From JAJZQD01 sp021847735 (GTDB taxonomy: Bacteria > Bacillota > Thermincolia > Thermincolales > UBA2595): DNA of 21,783 nt. The stretch's first letter is position 1, and each line of letters opens with the position of its first letter. The position numbers were made by a program, and so were the translations under genes. This document shows positions 7,077 through 15,351 of this stretch, in pieces. The notes under the pieces are model-generated. The model saw only the letters and a list, made by a program, of their open reading frames with translations. It searched no databases and was not told where the DNA came from. The stretch spans positions 1 to 21,783 of the forward strand of contig DAHVYW010000021.1 in assembly GCA_027324025.1 (NCBI GenBank), read 5' to 3'.

Positions 7077-9185
7077 ATGGGTTTTCTCGGAGACATTAAC
7101 AGTCAATTGCATAGGATAAGTCTAAGAACCAAAGTTATTCTGGTATTATTCGTAATTTTAGGTGTATTCATATTCCGGGTCAGTTTTTCCACCAGGTATT
7201 ATATGGTAAACCGCCATGGCCAGGAAATGGTAAGCGACGGTCTAAAGGTTGCACACCGGTATCTTGACAATCATATAAGGCAATTTGACCTTAACTTAAG
7301 AGGCCTGGCAGATGAAGTCCAGGATAATGGAACAAGTTCAGATAACCTCCGACATTTGTACCAATTAACGAGAACCTGGGATAAACAATATCGCCCGGAT
7401 ATGTTTTTTTATATAGACAACGGGGGACAGGTAAGATATTCCAGCAATAATACCTACAGTGATGCGGAAAAAGTGTCGGTTGGCCGGCGATTTATGTCGC
7501 TCCAGGCTGTACAGAAGGCAATGGCCGGCCAAATGGCAAGCGGTATCGAGATAATTCCCCGGGAGCTTCTCAAGTTTGAAAGGCTTTTGGACATGTCCAG
7601 GATATCTATTGTGCCTACCCCGAATGCCGACTCCCCGGGCTATTCTTTGGAAGATAAAGGTATGGCGGTAATTTCCGCTTTTCCTGTATATGAAAACGGG
7701 AAGATAGTCGGGGTACTCACAGCGGCCCAGATTCTTAACAATAAATTTGAAATAGTAGACCTCATAGCAAAAGATATCAACATCAAATCCACCATTTTTA
7801 TGGACAGTGTCAGGATATCTACAACTGTGCTGGACGAAAACGGGGAGAGGGCGGTTGGGACCATCATCTCTAAACCGGTACAGGAGCAGGTCTTAAAAGC
7901 CGGTAAGGATTATTTCGGCCGGGCATTTGTGGTTAGGGACTGGTATGTTACCGCCTATGAACCGATAAGAGATTTACATAACGGGGTTATCGGAGCTTTA
8001 TACGTTGGCATGGAAGAAACCCCCCTGGTGGAAACCCAGAAGGCTTTGAACAATGATATCAGGCTAACCATGTTAATCGTAACCCTGATTTTTTTGGCGG
8101 CCCTTTACTGGCTTTATAGGTCGATAGTACTGCCGATACGCGAAATGTCTTCTACAGCGCTTTGCTTTGCAAGAGGTGAGCTGAAGGCCCGGATTCCTAT
8201 TCAAAATTTGAACAGGTGCTGGGAAATCAGGAACTGTGAGTTATTTGAATGTCCGGTATACGGAAAACGGAATTTGAGATGCTGGTTAGTCCCCCAAACG
8301 AATTGCTGTAATACAGATGACGCACCGGCCAGAAAAGGCGTCTGTGTCCATTGTAAGGTTTACAAAAGTCTGGTCGGAAATGAGATTGATCAACTGGCTG
8401 ACTCCTTAAATTTCATGGCCGCTTCTATTCAGGAACACACGGACTCACTGAATGACTTAAATATCGAACTTGAAGAAAAGAACTGCAAATTGCTGGACTG
8501 GAAAGATGAATTGGAGTGTCAGAAGGAACAATTGATGGCCCTTAATAACGATTTGGAAGAGTCTATGAAGGCTTTGGATGATAGTCAGAGCATTATTTAC
8601 GCACTGGCGGTTGCCGTTGAAGCTAAAGATCCTTATACCAGGGGACACTCAGAGCGGGTAGCCGATTACAGTGTGAAGCTTGCGGCCTCAATCGGCCTTC
8701 CCTCTAATCAGTTTGATAACATTAGAGGGGCAGCTTTATTGCATGACATAGGAAAAATCGGAATTAGCGGTTCTATTTTAAGAAAACCCGGTACGTTGAC
8801 GGCAATGGAGTTCCAACAGGTTAAAAAACATCCTATTATCGGAGAACGTATTTGTTCTTCCCTCAAATTTGCCCAGGCCATGCTGCCAATTATCAGGCAC
8901 CACCATGAGCATTATAACGGCAAAGGATACCCTGACGGCTTGAAAGGAGAAAAGATTCCCCTTTCGGCCCGGGTAGTTGCCGTTGCCGATGCTTTTGACG
9001 CAATGACATCTGACAGGCCTTATCGGTCAGGAATGAGCCCGGAAGAGGCGCTTGCCATCCTGGAAATCGGGGCCGGGAGTCAGTGGGACTCCAAGCTGGT
9101 ATCTGAATTTGTCGGTTTAATGCGAATGGAACAGGACAAGACGCAAAGACTGCAACGACGGAAAAGCGACGAACCAAGAATTTAG
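7077..9185 (+). CDS. Membrane-bound sensor with HAMP, Cys-rich 'two-CW'-type insert and HD-GYP domain (probable c-di-GMP phosphodiesterase)
   Basis: This 702-residue protein has a TM helix at about 19-35, an extracytoplasmic sensor region to about 325 (Cache-like by layout, not proven), a second TM at about 327-345 and a HAMP-like linker. A Cys-rich segment then contains C381-W382, C387, C392, C402-W403, C410, C411, C423 and C426, followed by a coiled coil. The C-terminal HD-GYP domain has H556-D557 (LLHDIGKIG), HHH near 606-608 and the GYP motif at 617-619. HD-GYP proteins hydrolyse cyclic di-GMP. The paired CW motifs resemble the 'two-CW' domain seen after HAMP in anaerobes and may bind a metal or cluster. 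The start is ATG after GGGTAGGT. The gene is monocistronic, with a terminator before and after. The signal it senses is unknown. Confidence 0.9.
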   Translation: MGFLGDINSQLHRISLRTKVILVLFVILGVFIFRVSFSTRYYMVNRHGQEMVSDGLKVAHRYLDNHIRQFDLNLRGLADEVQDNGTSSDNLRHLYQLTRTWDKQYRPDMFFYIDNGGQVRYSSNNTYSDAEKVSVGRRFMSLQAVQKAMAGQMASGIEIIPRELLKFERLLDMSRISIVPTPNADSPGYSLEDKGMAVISAFPVYENGKIVGVLTAAQILNNKFEIVDLIAKDINIKSTIFMDSVRISTTVLDENGERAVGTIISKPVQEQVLKAGKDYFGRAFVVRDWYVTAYEPIRDLHNGVIGALYVGMEETPLVETQKALNNDIRLTMLIVTLIFLAALYWLYRSIVLPIREMSSTALCFARGELKARIPIQNLNRCWEIRNCELFECPVYGKRNLRCWLVPQTNCCNTDDAPARKGVCVHCKVYKSLVGNEIDQLADSLNFMAASIQEHTDSLNDLNIELEEKNCKLLDWKDELECQKEQLMALNNDLEESMKALDDSQSIIYALAVAVEAKDPYTRGHSERVADYSVKLAASIGLPSNQFDNIRGAALLHDIGKIGISGSILRKPGTLTAMEFQQVKKHPIIGERICSSLKFAQAMLPIIRHHHEHYNGKGYPDGLKGEKIPLSARVVAVADAFDAMTSDRPYRSGMSPEEALAILEIGAGSQWDSKLVSEFVGLMRMEQDKTQRLQRRKSDEPRI

Positions 9186-9221
9186 CCTGTAGCCTCTGCT
9201 AATTTAAAAAATCGGCATCTG

Positions 9222-9256
9222 AAGGTGGAAACCCTCTTAATGGGTTCCACTTTTTT
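9222..9256 (+). terminator. Rho-independent terminator after the HD-GYP gene
   Basis: AAGGTGGAAACCC pairs with GGGTTCCACTTT, with a bulged A and a seven-base loop, and is followed by T 9251-9256. It starts 37 bp after the stop codon. Confidence 0.88.
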
Positions 9257-9378
9257 ATTATTTGGGGGTATGTTTAGCAGGCCGGTATAGGTTGCAAGAA
9301 AGTGATGGCCCTGTAAAGGTGATATTCTCCGAATTATATTGATGCCTTAAGCGTAACTTTAAACAGGGAGGGATAATT

Positions 9379-9891
9379 ATGATTTTGGTTATGCAAAAAA
9401 GGCTATTTATAGCTGCCGCTTTAGTACTGTTTATTATTTTAGTGGGTCTGGCGGCGGGACATCATAGGTTTTCCGGTGTTGCCGCAGGTGATTTCAATTA
9501 CCGGGTTTTTGTGGCAGGGGTCGGCACTGTTGAGGGTAAATGGAGTGGAGATACAGGAATTGCCGTAATTGGGCTGGAAGCAAGACCCGCTCCGGAACAG
9601 GGTAACGAGTTGAAGGTAATTGATCTTCTAATTGCCAATAGCGGCTCAGTTAAAGTGGTCTTCCGCTCTGACATTACCCTGATTAACCGGCAGGGCCGGC
9701 GTTATTCCCTGAAAGCCAAGGGGCAGCCCGAAGTCGCAATTAACCCCGGGGCTTTGTCACAGGGCACGGTCATCATCAGTGTTCCCAGTGGAATCCCGGA
9801 CAATGACTGGCTGTTGGAAATCAGGGGAGGAAATTTAAAGGACGACGTTGTTCTGCCCTTCCGGGTTATCAAGGTGGTGAGCGGCGAGTAG
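9379..9891 (+). CDS. Small membrane-anchored or exported protein of unknown function
   Basis: The product is 170 residues. It begins with basic residues and one hydrophobic segment (about 9-26, rich in A, L, I, V), which is an uncleaved anchor or signal peptide without a lipobox cysteine. The rest is rich in short beta-like stretches (for example NSGSVKVVFRSDITLINRQGR, in parts) and has no cysteine. This layout resembles small extracytoplasmic Ig-like/DUF4352-type domains, but I cannot assign a family. ATG follows GGGAGGG with 6 bp spacing. It sits alone between the HD-GYP terminator and the putative ldh promoter. Confidence 0.72.
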   Translation: MILVMQKRLFIAAALVLFIILVGLAAGHHRFSGVAAGDFNYRVFVAGVGTVEGKWSGDTGIAVIGLEARPAPEQGNELKVIDLLIANSGSVKVVFRSDITLINRQGRRYSLKAKGQPEVAINPGALSQGTVIISVPSGIPDNDWLLEIRGGNLKDDVVLPFRVIKVVSGE

Positions 9892-9905
9892 CCTGCAAAA
9901 CCAAC

Positions 9906-9936
9906 TTGACAGTGTCAGATGGTTACATGGTATAAA
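9906..9936 (+). promoter_or_regulatory. Candidate sigma-A-type promoter for ldh
   Basis: TTGACA (9906-9911) and TATAAA (9931-9936) are separated by 19 bp; a TG one base before TATAAA gives an extended -10. The spacing is 2 bp longer than ideal. The -35 box overlaps the inverted repeat TGACA-G-TGTCA (9907-9917), which could be an operator. The leader to the ATG is about 90 nt. Confidence 0.45.
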
Positions 9937-10031
9937 AGCGAAAACCCCGGTAAAGATTAGTCTTACAAAAAAGGTTTGCGGTTCGATGGCAGGCTGATGG
10001 GCAGTTACAAAACAAACCGGGGGTGGAAACA

Positions 10032-10988
10032 ATGGTTTGCAACCAAATTCCGGTAAGGAAAATTGCCGTGGTAGGGGCAGGGTTTGTCGGGGCTACCTCG
10101 GCATATGCCATGTTGATAAGCGGCTTATGTTCGGAATTGGTGATGATTGATATAAATAGGGACAAACTTAACGGAGAAGTAATGGACCTGGTGCACGGAG
10201 GCTCCTTTGTAAAACCGGTCCAGATTACCGCCGGGGATTACAAAGATGCTGCCGGGGCGGATGTTGTGCTGATTGCTGCCGGGGTAAACCAGAAACCAGG
10301 AGAAAATAGGCTGGACCTGGTCAGCAGGAACACGGAAATTTTCAAAAATATTATCCCCAAGATCTGTTCGGCCTGTCCTGATGCAATATTACTGGTCGTC
10401 ACCAACCCGGTAGACATCCTCACCTGGGTTACCCTGAAAATCTCCGGTTTTTCGACCAGGCGGGTCATCGGCACCGGAACGGTTTTAGACAGCTCCCGCT
10501 TCCGCCAGATGTTAAGCGACTGTTTCGGTGTAGCGGCCGTTAATGTACACGCTTATGTCATTGGTGAACATGGTGATACCGAAGTACCAATCTGGAGCCT
10601 GGCCAATGTAGTGGGTGTTCCCCTCGAGGAGTACGGTAGGTTTGTGCAAAACCCACTAAGGCCTCTTGACAGGGACGCAGTATTTGACGAATTGAAAAAC
10701 GCCGCCAACAAAATTATTCGGGGAAAGGGTGCCACATATTACGCCATCGGGCTTGCGGTACGAAGAATTATGGAAGCTATTTTACGGGACGAGAACACCA
10801 TTCTCACCGTATCAAGTCTGGTCAGCGATATCTACGGAGTTTCCGGGGTCTGCCTGAGCCTTCCCTCCATAGTTAATGCCTCAGGAGTTCGCCAGGCACT
10901 GGAATTGCCGATCGGTGCAGATGAGCGGGAAAAATTTCGCCATTCTGCGGAAACCGTCAAAGATATTATCAGACAGCTGGCCCTCTAA
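10032..10988 (+). CDS. ldh: L-lactate dehydrogenase (NAD-dependent)
   Basis: The 318-residue product interconverts pyruvate and L-lactate with NAD(H) in the cytosol. The Rossmann motif is VVGAGFVGATSAY (13-25), with D40 at the end of the second strand favouring NAD over NADP. The substrate loop reads AGVNQKPGENRLDLV. Its Gln (Q87) occupies the position that specifies lactate, where malate dehydrogenases have Arg, and R93 is the mobile-loop arginine. R156 (LDSSRFR) binds the carboxylate and H180 (GEHGDTEV) is the proton relay. The ATG at 10032 is chosen over the in-frame GTG at 10023 because GGGGGTGG (10018-10026) is a Shine-Dalgarno site only for the ATG. Malate dehydrogenase of the LDH-like type is the alternative, but Q87 argues against it. 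Confidence 0.93.
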   Translation: MVCNQIPVRKIAVVGAGFVGATSAYAMLISGLCSELVMIDINRDKLNGEVMDLVHGGSFVKPVQITAGDYKDAAGADVVLIAAGVNQKPGENRLDLVSRNTEIFKNIIPKICSACPDAILLVVTNPVDILTWVTLKISGFSTRRVIGTGTVLDSSRFRQMLSDCFGVAAVNVHAYVIGEHGDTEVPIWSLANVVGVPLEEYGRFVQNPLRPLDRDAVFDELKNAANKIIRGKGATYYAIGLAVRRIMEAILRDENTILTVSSLVSDIYGVSGVCLSLPSIVNASGVRQALELPIGADEREKFRHSAETVKDIIRQLAL

Positions 10989-11087
10989 ACCATTTTTAGC
11001 CATTAAAAAGGAATTAGGTAAATATTTGTAGAATAAAAAAGTCGAGAACCCGGTTTAAGGTCAAAAACAGATGTTAGGGGTTTATTT

Positions 11088-12497
11088 ATGGCGACCAAAC
11101 AGTCTTTGTTAAGGCAGCTCCCCGCTATTGGTGTGATCCTGGAAAATAACCGCATAAAGGATTTGCAGGCCAACCACCCGCACTCGGTAATTTCGGAAGC
11201 CGCCTCAGAAGTGGTTCAGGATTTAAGGGATACTATTCTGCAAGGCGGGGACAGGGGCAACGAAAAATGTGAAGTAAATGCCATTGTCGATATGGTAGTT
11301 AAAAGGGTATATGAAAAGACCCGTCCAAGTTTGCGGAGGGTTATCAATGCCACCGGGATAGTCCTGCATACCAACCTGGGCCGGGCTGTCCTGGCCAAAG
11401 AAGCGGTAAAGGCCATTAATGATGTGGCAGGCAATTACTCGAACCTGGAACTGGATTTGCATACGGGAGAACGCGGCACCCGATATTCTCATATCGAGGA
11501 ATTGTTATCCCGCCTGACAGGGGCAGAAGCCGGTCTTGTGGTTAATAATAATGCCGCTGCTGTTCTGCTTGTTTTGAATACCCTTGCCAAAGGTAAAAAG
11601 GTTGTCGTTTCCCGGGGGCAGTTGGTCGAAATCGGGGGTTCCTTCCGGATTCCTGATGTTATGGCCCAAAGTGGTGCTGCCCTGGTTGAAGTTGGGACAA
11701 CCAATAAGACTCACCTGCGGGACTATGAAAATACTGTCTGTGAGGACACGGCGCTGCTGCTAAAGGTGCATACGAGCAATTACCGGATAATCGGTTTCAC
11801 ATCAGAGGTATCTGTCCAAGAACTTGTAAAGTTGGGCCTGGAAAAGGGAGTTCCGGTATTTGAAGACTTGGGCAGTGGAATACTTATAGACTTCGGCAGA
11901 TACGGAATTACCCACGAACCGACGGTTAGGGAGTCTATCGCGGCCGGTGTGGATGTAGTTACCTGCAGCGGGGACAAACTCTTTGGCGGGCCCCAGGCCG
12001 GCATCATTGTGGGCAGCAGTGAATTAATCAGCAAAATAAAGAAAAACCCCCTGACCAGAGCCCTGAGAGTTGACAAATTTACCCTTGCGGCAATGGAGGC
12101 AACTTTGCGCCTGTACCTGGATGAGGAAAAAGCGGTGACAGAGATTCCAACCTTAAAAATGATAACCATTCCCCGGTCGGAACTGTGTTTACAGGCTAAA
12201 TACCTGGCTGGCCGGCTGCAGGAAAAAATCCGTTCTGAAGCGGTGATAGAAATAATCGAGGGTTTCTCACAGGTGGGGGGGGGAGCCCTGCCCGAGGAAA
12301 ACCTGCCTACATATTTGGTGTCCTTAAGTCCCTCAAAGATGACAGTCAATGTTTTGGAAGAAAAACTGAGACAATTGGAGCCTCCCGTACTGGCAAGAAT
12401 TCAGAGAGACCGGCTGTTGTTTGACCCCAGGACCATGCTTGACGGCGACACAGACATAATTGCCGGACACCTGGAAAAAATCATTGAAATGGGGTGA
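11088..12497 (+). CDS. selA: L-seryl-tRNA(Sec) selenium transferase
   Basis: The 469-residue PLP enzyme converts Ser-tRNA(Sec) to Sec-tRNA(Sec) using selenophosphate. Visible family marks are INATGIVLHTNLGRA (86-100), NYSNLELDLHTGERG, VNNNAAAVLLVL and the PLP-lysine motif SGDKLFGGPQAG with K297. Length and start agree with known SelA proteins. The Shine-Dalgarno is weak (AGGGG at 11074 region). selD starts within a few bases of its stop, so the two form an operon, and the window's own selenoproteins (fdhA and selD) are clients. selB, which often follows selA, is absent here. No promoter is clear in the 99-bp gap after ldh. Confidence 0.96.
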   Translation: MATKQSLLRQLPAIGVILENNRIKDLQANHPHSVISEAASEVVQDLRDTILQGGDRGNEKCEVNAIVDMVVKRVYEKTRPSLRRVINATGIVLHTNLGRAVLAKEAVKAINDVAGNYSNLELDLHTGERGTRYSHIEELLSRLTGAEAGLVVNNNAAAVLLVLNTLAKGKKVVVSRGQLVEIGGSFRIPDVMAQSGAALVEVGTTNKTHLRDYENTVCEDTALLLKVHTSNYRIIGFTSEVSVQELVKLGLEKGVPVFEDLGSGILIDFGRYGITHEPTVRESIAAGVDVVTCSGDKLFGGPQAGIIVGSSELISKIKKNPLTRALRVDKFTLAAMEATLRLYLDEEKAVTEIPTLKMITIPRSELCLQAKYLAGRLQEKIRSEAVIEIIEGFSQVGGGALPEENLPTYLVSLSPSKMTVNVLEEKLRQLEPPVLARIQRDRLLFDPRTMLDGDTDIIAGHLEKIIEMG

Positions 12498-12502
12498 AAA
12501 CT

Positions 12503-13564
12503 GTGACCGAAAAGAAAGAGCCCTGTCCGCTTACATCCCTGTCATGCAAAGCAGGCTGAGCGGCGAAGATAGGTCCGGAGGACCTGGCAAAGGTGTTGCG
12601 GCTTCTTCCCCCGTCCGGGCCAGACCCCAACCTGCTGGTTGGCCTGGATGCCTGCGATGATGCGGGGGTTTACAAAATTAATGATAATATAGCTCTGATT
12701 CAGACCGTGGATTTTTTCCCCCCGGTTGTCGATGACCCTTATTCCTATGGCCAGATTGCGGCAGCGAATTCCCTAAGTGATATTTATGCTATGGGTGGGC
12801 GTCCGCTGACGGCTATGAATATCATCTGCTTTCCCACCGAGAGGCTGGAGCTTGAAGTTTTAGCGGAAATCCTGAAAGGAGGGGCCGATAAGATCAGGGA
12901 GGCCGGCGCCGTGCTGGTTGGGGGCCATTCAGTGGAAGACAACGAACCGAAATACGGCCTGTCTGTGACAGGAATTATACACCCCGACAAGGTTTTAGCC
13001 AATGCCGGGGCTAAACCGGGTGACCTCCTGGTTTTGACAAAACCCTTGGGGATTGGTATTATCACCACTGCTATTAAGGGTGGTCTGGCGTCACCCCAGG
13101 AAATTGCCGAGGCTGTAAGCGTTATGGCCGCATTAAACAAGGATGCCGCCGAAGCAATGCAGGAGGTTGGGGTCAGTGGTTGTACGGATATAACCGGATT
13201 TGGACTGCTGGGGCATGCGTCTGAAATGGCCCGGGCCAGTAATGTTACTATGACTATATTCTTGACCCGGGTGCCGGTATTACGACCGGCCCGCGGTTAC
13301 GTGAATATGGGCATTGTACCCGCGGGCACCAGGACTAACCTCAAGTACGTGCAGCAGTTTGTTGACTTTGCCCCTGGTTTAACGGAATCTGACCAACTTA
13401 TTCTGGCAGATGCCATTACCTCTGGCGGGCTATTGATTTCCGTACCGGAGGATAGGGTGGACAGGCTGTTGGAAAATTTACACGCCAGAGGCGTAAAAGA
13501 CGCAGCCGTTATAGGAGAGGTAGGACGTATCGGCAGCGGCCGGATTGCCGTGGTCAAAGATTAA
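12503..13564 (+). CDS. selD: Selenide, water dikinase (selenophosphate synthetase), itself a selenoprotein (TGA 12557-12559 = Sec19)
   Basis: SelD makes selenophosphate from selenide and ATP. From GTG 12503 the frame reads VTEKKEPCPLTSLSCKAG, then TGA, then AAKIGPEDL and on without interruption to TAA 13562-13564 (353 residues with Sec). Sec19 aligns with catalytic Cys17 of E. coli SelD (GAGCGCKISP), and K22 aligns with the essential Lys20. The family motifs ALIQTVDFFPPVVDDPYSYG, ANSLSDIYAMGG and GGHSVED follow. GGGGTG (12491-12496) is a good site for GTG 12503. An in-frame GTG at 12494, overlapping the selA stop, would add three residues. Starting at 12593 would lose the active site. Sec-containing SelD is known in clostridia. 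bshC follows after 37 bp. Confidence 0.95.
12557..12585 (+). promoter_or_regulatory. UGA selenocysteine codon and SECIS hairpin in selD
   Basis: TGA (12557-12559) is followed by AGGTCC (12571-12576), loop GGA (12577-12579) and GGACCT (12580-12585), a perfect 6-bp stem. The loop lies 17 nt after the TGA, almost the same as in fdhA of this window. The loop differs from GGTCT, but bacterial SECIS loops vary. Confidence 0.82.
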
Positions 13565-13601
13565 GAGCCGTCCGGATAAAGGCAGTGAAGGAGAGACCGG
13601 T

Positions 13602-15230
13602 TTGAAAATTGTAACAGTTCCTGTAGAATACCAAAGCCCATTGGTCAACAAGTACTTGGCAGACTTTGCGGAAGTAGGGCATTTGTATGAGCACAACCCT
13701 TATGAATTCAATTCCTTTCAAGACAGATATGAAGTTATCAGGCGAGATTATCGTACGGACCGTAACGAACTGGTCCGTATTTTAACGGAATACAACGAGA
13801 AACTCCACTGTGGCACCGCGACCCGGGATAACCTTGGCAAGCTGGAGGACCCCAGTACAACCGTGGTCATTACCGGTCAGCAGGCTGGGGTCTGTACCGG
13901 GCCGCTATATACAATTTATAAGACTATTACAGTGATCCAACTGGCCGGGGAAATTGCCCGCAGTACCGGAAGAAATGTAATCCCCATGTTCTGGGTGGCA
14001 TCTGAAGACCACGATTTTGCTGAAATAGACCACCTGTGGTTTGTCAACCACCGGCAGGAACTGGTTAGGACATCTCTTGACGAAAAGCCCGTTGGTAAAC
14101 AATCCGTAGGCCATATCCCTGTTACGGATGCCGTGGTCCGGTTGATTGAACAACTGGAAGCAGAAACAAGCCCCTCTGAGTGGAAGGAGGGTATAGTGAA
14201 TAAATTAAAGGAATTAGCCGCAGAGAGCGATAACCTAGCAGACTGGTTTGCCGCCGTTATGTGCTGGCTTTTTCAAAAACACGGCCTGGTTATGGTCAAT
14301 CCCCTGGTAAAGGGGTTACGGAGGCTGTTGAGCGGGACTTTTGAGGATTTTCTGAAAAGTACTGACCTGGTTAATGAGAGACTTCAGTCCGGTATGGCCA
14401 AGGTGCGAACACTGGGGATTGAGCCGCAGGTCGAAACGTTCGAAAACCATGTACACCTTTTCCTTTACGTGGATGGCGAAAGGCTGCCTTTGCTCAAGTC
14501 AGGCGATGTCTATACCGTAAGGGGCAGGGAACTTGTCTGGTCTATCGGGGACCTGACAGATTTAGCCCGGAACAGACCGGAACTTTTGAGCCCTAATGTG
14601 GTTCTTCGCCCGGTTGCCCAGGATGTTTTACTGCCAATTACGGCATATGTGGCCGGCCCCGGTGAAATATCATACTATGCCCTTTACCGCGAGATATACC
14701 CTATATTTAACCAGAGAATGCCTGTCATATATCCGAGGGTGAATACTACATTAATTGAAAGAAGTATTGCCAAACACATGGACAAATACGGGGTTAAATT
14801 CAGTGACGGGTATGCCGGGATAAAGAGAAAGCTCGATGATTACCTGGAAACCCAGGATGGATTGGGGATTGACAGGTTATTCGGGGGTTATGCTGATGAA
14901 CTTAAAAAGTCCTTTGGGGAGCTAATGGGCAAGGTTGCCGTAATAGACCCGGAGTTGACCAAACACGGCTATGAGAGCCTCAACAGGATTTTGCACCAGG
15001 TGGATTACCTGGAGAAAAAGGCCCACCAGTGCCACAGGAAGTCATGTGATGTGGCGGTTAAAAGATTTCACGCCCTGGAAAACCAACTGTTTCCCCGGAA
15101 TAACTGGCAGGAGCGCGTGCTGAACATTTTCCCTTACCTTTTTAAATATGGTTACGGATTAACCGACCAGTTAGTTAAACTCCCCTTGACAGGGGATAAT
15201 AGGCACCGGCTGATATATCTTGGAGATTAA
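13602..15230 (+). CDS. bshC: Putative cysteine ligase BshC (bacillithiol biosynthesis)
   Basis: The product is 542 residues, the usual BshC length. BshC is thought to add cysteine to GlcN-malate in the last step of bacillithiol synthesis. Family marks are VVITGQQAGVCTGPLYTIYK with the GQQAG near 92-96, FWVASEDHDFAEIDHLW with SEDHD at 134-138, and a C-terminal helical/coiled-coil part. TTG 13602 is preferred because GAAGGAGAG (13587-13595) is 6 bp upstream. The longer in-frame TTG at 13545 lies inside selD and has no such site. It is 37 bp after selD and shares its terminator, so it is probably in the sel operon. bshA and bshB are not in the window, so whether bacillithiol is made cannot be told. 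Confidence 0.9.
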   Translation: MKIVTVPVEYQSPLVNKYLADFAEVGHLYEHNPYEFNSFQDRYEVIRRDYRTDRNELVRILTEYNEKLHCGTATRDNLGKLEDPSTTVVITGQQAGVCTGPLYTIYKTITVIQLAGEIARSTGRNVIPMFWVASEDHDFAEIDHLWFVNHRQELVRTSLDEKPVGKQSVGHIPVTDAVVRLIEQLEAETSPSEWKEGIVNKLKELAAESDNLADWFAAVMCWLFQKHGLVMVNPLVKGLRRLLSGTFEDFLKSTDLVNERLQSGMAKVRTLGIEPQVETFENHVHLFLYVDGERLPLLKSGDVYTVRGRELVWSIGDLTDLARNRPELLSPNVVLRPVAQDVLLPITAYVAGPGEISYYALYREIYPIFNQRMPVIYPRVNTTLIERSIAKHMDKYGVKFSDGYAGIKRKLDDYLETQDGLGIDRLFGGYADELKKSFGELMGKVAVIDPELTKHGYESLNRILHQVDYLEKKAHQCHRKSCDVAVKRFHALENQLFPRNNWQERVLNIFPYLFKYGYGLTDQLVKLPLTGDNRHRLIYLGD

Positions 15231-15258
15231 GTTTGCTTTTGGCAAACTTTTCATTTTT
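15229..15258 (+). terminator. Terminator after the selA-selD-bshC operon
   Basis: AAGTTTGC (15229-15236), loop TTTTG, GCAAACTT (15242-15249) is followed by a T-rich tract. It overlaps the bshC stop codon. The stem is AT-rich, so the strength is moderate. Confidence 0.75.
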
Positions 15259-15351
15259 ATCATTGAATTAAATCAAGCTGAAAATGAAGGAGACGGGGAC
15301 GGTGTTGTCGAATAAAATTATTATAAGTCCAATAGGACGGGAAAGGCGGCG

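Noticed and set aside
12593..13564. selD starting at GTG 12593
   Set aside because: This omits the catalytic residue and the conserved N-terminus visible from 12503; the TGA at 12557 has a SECIS.
13545..13601. Longer bshC starting at TTG 13545
   Set aside because: It overlaps the selD end, has no Shine-Dalgarno, and the added residues look unlike BshC; TTG 13602 has GAAGGAGAG at proper spacing.
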